The notes below the pieces were generated by a model. It ran no database searches and was not told where the DNA came from. It was given only the letters and a program-made list of their open reading frames with translations. The position numbers and the translations under genes are program-made. A stretch of DNA of 6,293 nt, taken from Proteobacteria bacterium UBA4457 (GTDB lineage Bacteria; Pseudomonadota; Gammaproteobacteria; Ga0077536). Positions within the stretch are counted from its first letter, which is position 1. Each line of letters opens with the position of its first letter. The stretch lies in NCBI GenBank assembly GCA_002390205.1, contig DGOV01000135.1:1-6293 (forward strand), given 5' to 3'. This document shows, piece by piece, positions 6,041-6,293 of the stretch.

Positions 6041-6224
6041 TTGCCGCTTTAGCTTTGCCGGCGGCAACGACTGACACCTAGATTGCCGCATATTTTTCCA
6101 TAAAAAAATCCTCTACTTGTTTCCCACCGAAATAACGGCAGAATTCTCTTGATTCTCGGAGAATTAATGCCGGTTTCTGACCGATGTAGGGTGAATCACT
6201 TTCACACTTTGCCGAAATTGCCGC
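6041..6224. repeat. Cluster of TGCCG/CGGCA words
   Basis: TTGCCG occurs at 6041, 6055, 6083, 6209 and 6218 (three of these as TTGCCGC). TGCCGG occurs at 6168, and reverse forms occur at 6062 (CGGCAA) and 6136 (CGGCA). Two form a near-palindrome TTGCC-GGC-GGCAA at 6055-6067. Eight occurrences in 184 AT-leaning bases is far more than the fraction of one expected by chance. They are irregularly spaced and mixed in orientation, so this is not a tandem array. They may be binding sites, a degenerate repeat family, or a codon bias left by a decayed minus-strand gene. Confidence 0.45.
6136..6172. repeat. Long imperfect inverted repeat
   Basis: CGGCA (6136-6140) pairs with TGCCG (6168-6172), and inside it AATTCTC (6142-6148) pairs with GAGAATT (6159-6165). 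That gives 12 pairs around a 10-base loop, with a small one-against-two-base bulge between the stem parts. The layout resembles small palindromic extragenic repeats, but only one copy is in the window and no U-tract follows. Confidence 0.45.
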
Positions 6225-6293
6225 TTTTTTAAGTACTCCATCTTCAAAGTATTAAATTCTCTAAAGAAAGGTTTCTTCCCCCCGATATCTAAA

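Larger units (their letters stand above)
5909..6293. other. Gene-poor 3' tail (385 bases) where fliP would be expected
   Basis: No reading frame here resembles FliP, FliQ, FliR or any protein I recognise. The plus strand has only short frames (33 and 21 codons), and the minus strand has a stop-interrupted frame. The stretch is AT-rich at both ends (A and T runs near 5974, 6009, 6101 and 6225). It contains a perfect inverted repeat after fliO, a weak terminator-like hairpin, a second long imperfect inverted repeat, and many TGCCG/CGGCA words. I see no tRNA, CRISPR or insertion-sequence ends. It may mark the end of the operon, or a rearrangement or assembly edge. Confidence 0.7.
6012..6293 (-). 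pseudogene. Possible decayed minus-strand gene fragment, unidentified
   Basis: Read on the minus strand from the window edge, one frame looks protein-like but has stops at 6261-6263, 6252-6254 and 6078-6080 before ending at 6012-6014. Its longest open run is 57 codons (6081-6251), with a balanced, charged composition and segments such as KPALILRESREFCRYFGGKQ. No ATG, GTG or TTG begins this run; the only ATG comes six codons before the stop. Five of six plus-strand TGCCG words in the region fall in the same codon phase of this frame (as NCG-GCA on the minus strand), which is what a former coding sequence might leave. I do not recognise the family. An open run of this length can also arise by chance. 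Confidence 0.17.

Noticed and set aside
6012..6047. Minus-strand text reading AANENLWYALF then stop, reminiscent of a tmRNA tag peptide
   Set aside because: No tmRNA 5' or 3' acceptor-stem sequences, T-loop or CCA end are visible nearby; the likeness is limited to a few residues.
6083..6104. Sigma-70-like promoter (TTGCCG with an AT-rich stretch) in the 3' tail
   Set aside because: The only -10-like hexamer is about 10 bases from the -35-like word, far short of the usual 16-18.
6167..6232. 21-codon plus-strand frame with GGAG at 6158-6161 upstream
   Set aside because: Too short, no recognisable sequence, and it ends in a homopolymer T run; it overlaps the inverted repeat and motif cluster.

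Overview
The window is a stretch of a bacterial flagellar gene cluster, all on the + strand, in the order fliI (5'-truncated) - fliJ - fliK - fliL - fliM - fliN - fliO, followed by a 385-base gene-poor tail. The order, the FliI and FliN sequences, and a near-consensus sigma-54 promoter directly in front of fliK fit a polarly flagellated gammaproteobacterium of the Vibrio/Pseudomonas/Cellvibrio type. I cannot name a genus. Base composition is moderate (mid-40s % GC by eye). GTG (fliJ) and TTG (fliO) starts occur beside ATG.

Layout. 1-1146: FliI export ATPase, entering the window about 75 residues after its expected start. 1136-1597: FliJ, overlapping fliI by 11 bases. 1598-1654: short gap with a sigma-54 -24/-12 promoter (1607-1623) and a strong Shine-Dalgarno site (1639-1644). 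1655-3589: a long FliK hook-length protein with a recognisable C-terminal hook domain. 3636-4238: FliL. 4252-5235: FliM. 5236-5568: FliN, which starts on the base after the fliM stop. 5588-5908: FliO with a TTG start. 5909-6293: no convincing gene; it holds hairpins, a weak terminator-like element, a dense cluster of TGCCG/CGGCA motifs and a possible decayed minus-strand reading frame.

How the genes work together. FliI and FliJ energise and gate the flagellar type III export apparatus. FliK is exported and sets hook length. FliL supports the stator at the motor. FliM and FliN form the C-ring switch that binds phospho-CheY. FliO helps assemble the FliP core of the export gate. The promoter before fliK implies that the window spans a boundary between two transcription units: an upstream unit ending in fliIJ and a separate fliKLMNO unit, as in the four-tier Vibrio cholerae hierarchy, where fliKLMNOPQ is a sigma-54 class III operon.

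The main oddities are the absence of fliP after fliO, a diverged FliM (altered GGxG, CheY-binding and linker motifs), and the motif-rich 3' tail. I found no convincing new biological system; most of the window is ordinary flagellar biology.
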